Below, piece by piece: positions 5,236 to 5,334 of a stretch of DNA of 5,334 nucleotides; the first letter of the stretch is position 1, and every line of letters starts with the position of its first letter. Origin of the DNA: an uncultured Ruminococcus sp. (GTDB lineage: Bacteria > Bacillota > Clostridia > Oscillospirales > Acutalibacteraceae); NCBI GenBank assembly GCA_902773035.1, contig CACYDB010000043.1, positions 1 through 5,334 of the forward strand, given 5' to 3'. A model generated the notes under the pieces. That model had not been told where the DNA came from. It was given only the letters and a program-made list of their open reading frames with translations, and made no database searches. A program made the position numbers and the translations under genes.

Positions 5236-5266
5236 AGGTGCTCATACAGGCACGGGAGCACCTGCG
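5236..5266. other. Right attachment site, junction between tandem elements
   Basis: AGGTGCTC (5236-5243) and GAGCACCT (5256-5263) form a perfect 8-bp inverted repeat around a 12-bp centre with GG at 5249-5250, the dyad form expected of a serine integrase attP-type site. The right half aligns with the P' arm at attL (AGC-CCTGCG shared). As it is followed by another recombinase tail rather than by cotJC, the site appears to join the P arm of element 1 to the P' arm of a second element. The stop codon of the second recombinase (5242-5244) lies within it. Confidence 0.6.
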
Positions 5267-5334
5267 TCGGGTAAAATAATGTGATTTTGTGAATACTCTT
5301 CGATTTCAGCCTTGCCTTTGAGGATTTTAGCCTG
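5242..5334 (-). CDS. C-terminus of a second serine recombinase (partial)
   Basis: The last 30 codons of a reading frame that enters from the right edge encode QAKILKGKAEIEEY... and end DAGAPVPV-stop. They align with residues 512-540 of the first recombinase (RAKILKGKAEIDQY...NAGASVP), sharing AKILKGKAEI, the AGA motif and VP. The conserved position of the stop relative to the attachment site in both genes suggests that these recombinases and sites evolved together. The catalytic domain lies outside the window, so integrity cannot be judged. Since the second recombinase begins another element, the two are stacked in tandem; one larger element with two recombinases is the alternative. Confidence 0.75.
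   Translation of the reverse strand, partial: QAKILKGKAEIEEYSQNHIILPDAGAPVPV

Larger units (their letters stand above)
734..5250. mobile_element. Small serine-recombinase element inserted in cotJC
   Basis: This element of about 4.5 kb interrupts cotJC. The left boundary is where CotJC homology stops. The right boundary is a related site in the same orientation, followed by the C-terminus of a second recombinase. All four genes (recombinase, small TTG-start ORF, repeat protein, Fic protein) are on the - strand. No phage structural genes, conjugation genes or transposase are present. Direct orientation of the sites predicts excision as a circle rather than inversion. The organisation resembles sporulation-gene intervening elements such as skin, but this one is very small. 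The right boundary is inferred from site alignment and from the recombinase reading frame, since the 3' part of cotJC is not visible. Confidence 0.75.

Overview
The window looks like the chromosome of an endospore-forming Clostridia bacterium, probably a gut Ruminococcus/Oscillospirales-type organism. The evidence is a recognisable cotJA-cotJB-cotJC spore-coat operon, strong AGGAGG-type ribosome binding sites, TTG starts, and serine recombinase and Fic proteins typical of that group. Genus-level placement is inference.

Region 1 (1-734, + strand) is the 5' end of the cotJ operon. cotJA and cotJB are intact and overlapping. cotJC, a manganese-catalase-like coat protein, breaks off after about 64 codons, at the conserved ...DIGTE- position just before the expected metal-ligand segment. 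The downstream part of cotJC is not in the window.

Region 2 (about 734-5250) is a compact mobile element of about 4.5 kb with all its genes on the - strand. From right to left it carries a Fic-family AMP transferase with a C-terminal winged helix, a long Pro/Val/Glu-repeat protein of unknown function (twelve 33-bp repeats), a 56-residue ORF with a TTG start, and a large serine recombinase. The small ORF and the recombinase overlap by ATGA. The recombinase 3' end lies on the left attachment site and reads through into antisense cotJC. Sites in direct orientation bound the element at 728-747 and 5236-5263. The right site is an 8-bp dyad.

Region 3 (5250-5334) is the left end of a second, related element. 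It encodes the C-terminus of another serine recombinase whose tail closely matches the first. The window therefore shows cotJC-5' | element 1 | element 2 ..., a tandem array in a sporulation gene.

The layout resembles the skin element in sigK, where a mother-cell-expressed serine recombinase excises an intervening element to rebuild a sporulation gene. I infer that recombinase-mediated excision during sporulation could restore cotJC. A sigma-E-like promoter upstream of the small-ORF/recombinase pair fits this, but is only a sequence match. Excision is also predicted to change the recombinase C-terminus, from 556 residues when integrated to 541 when circular.
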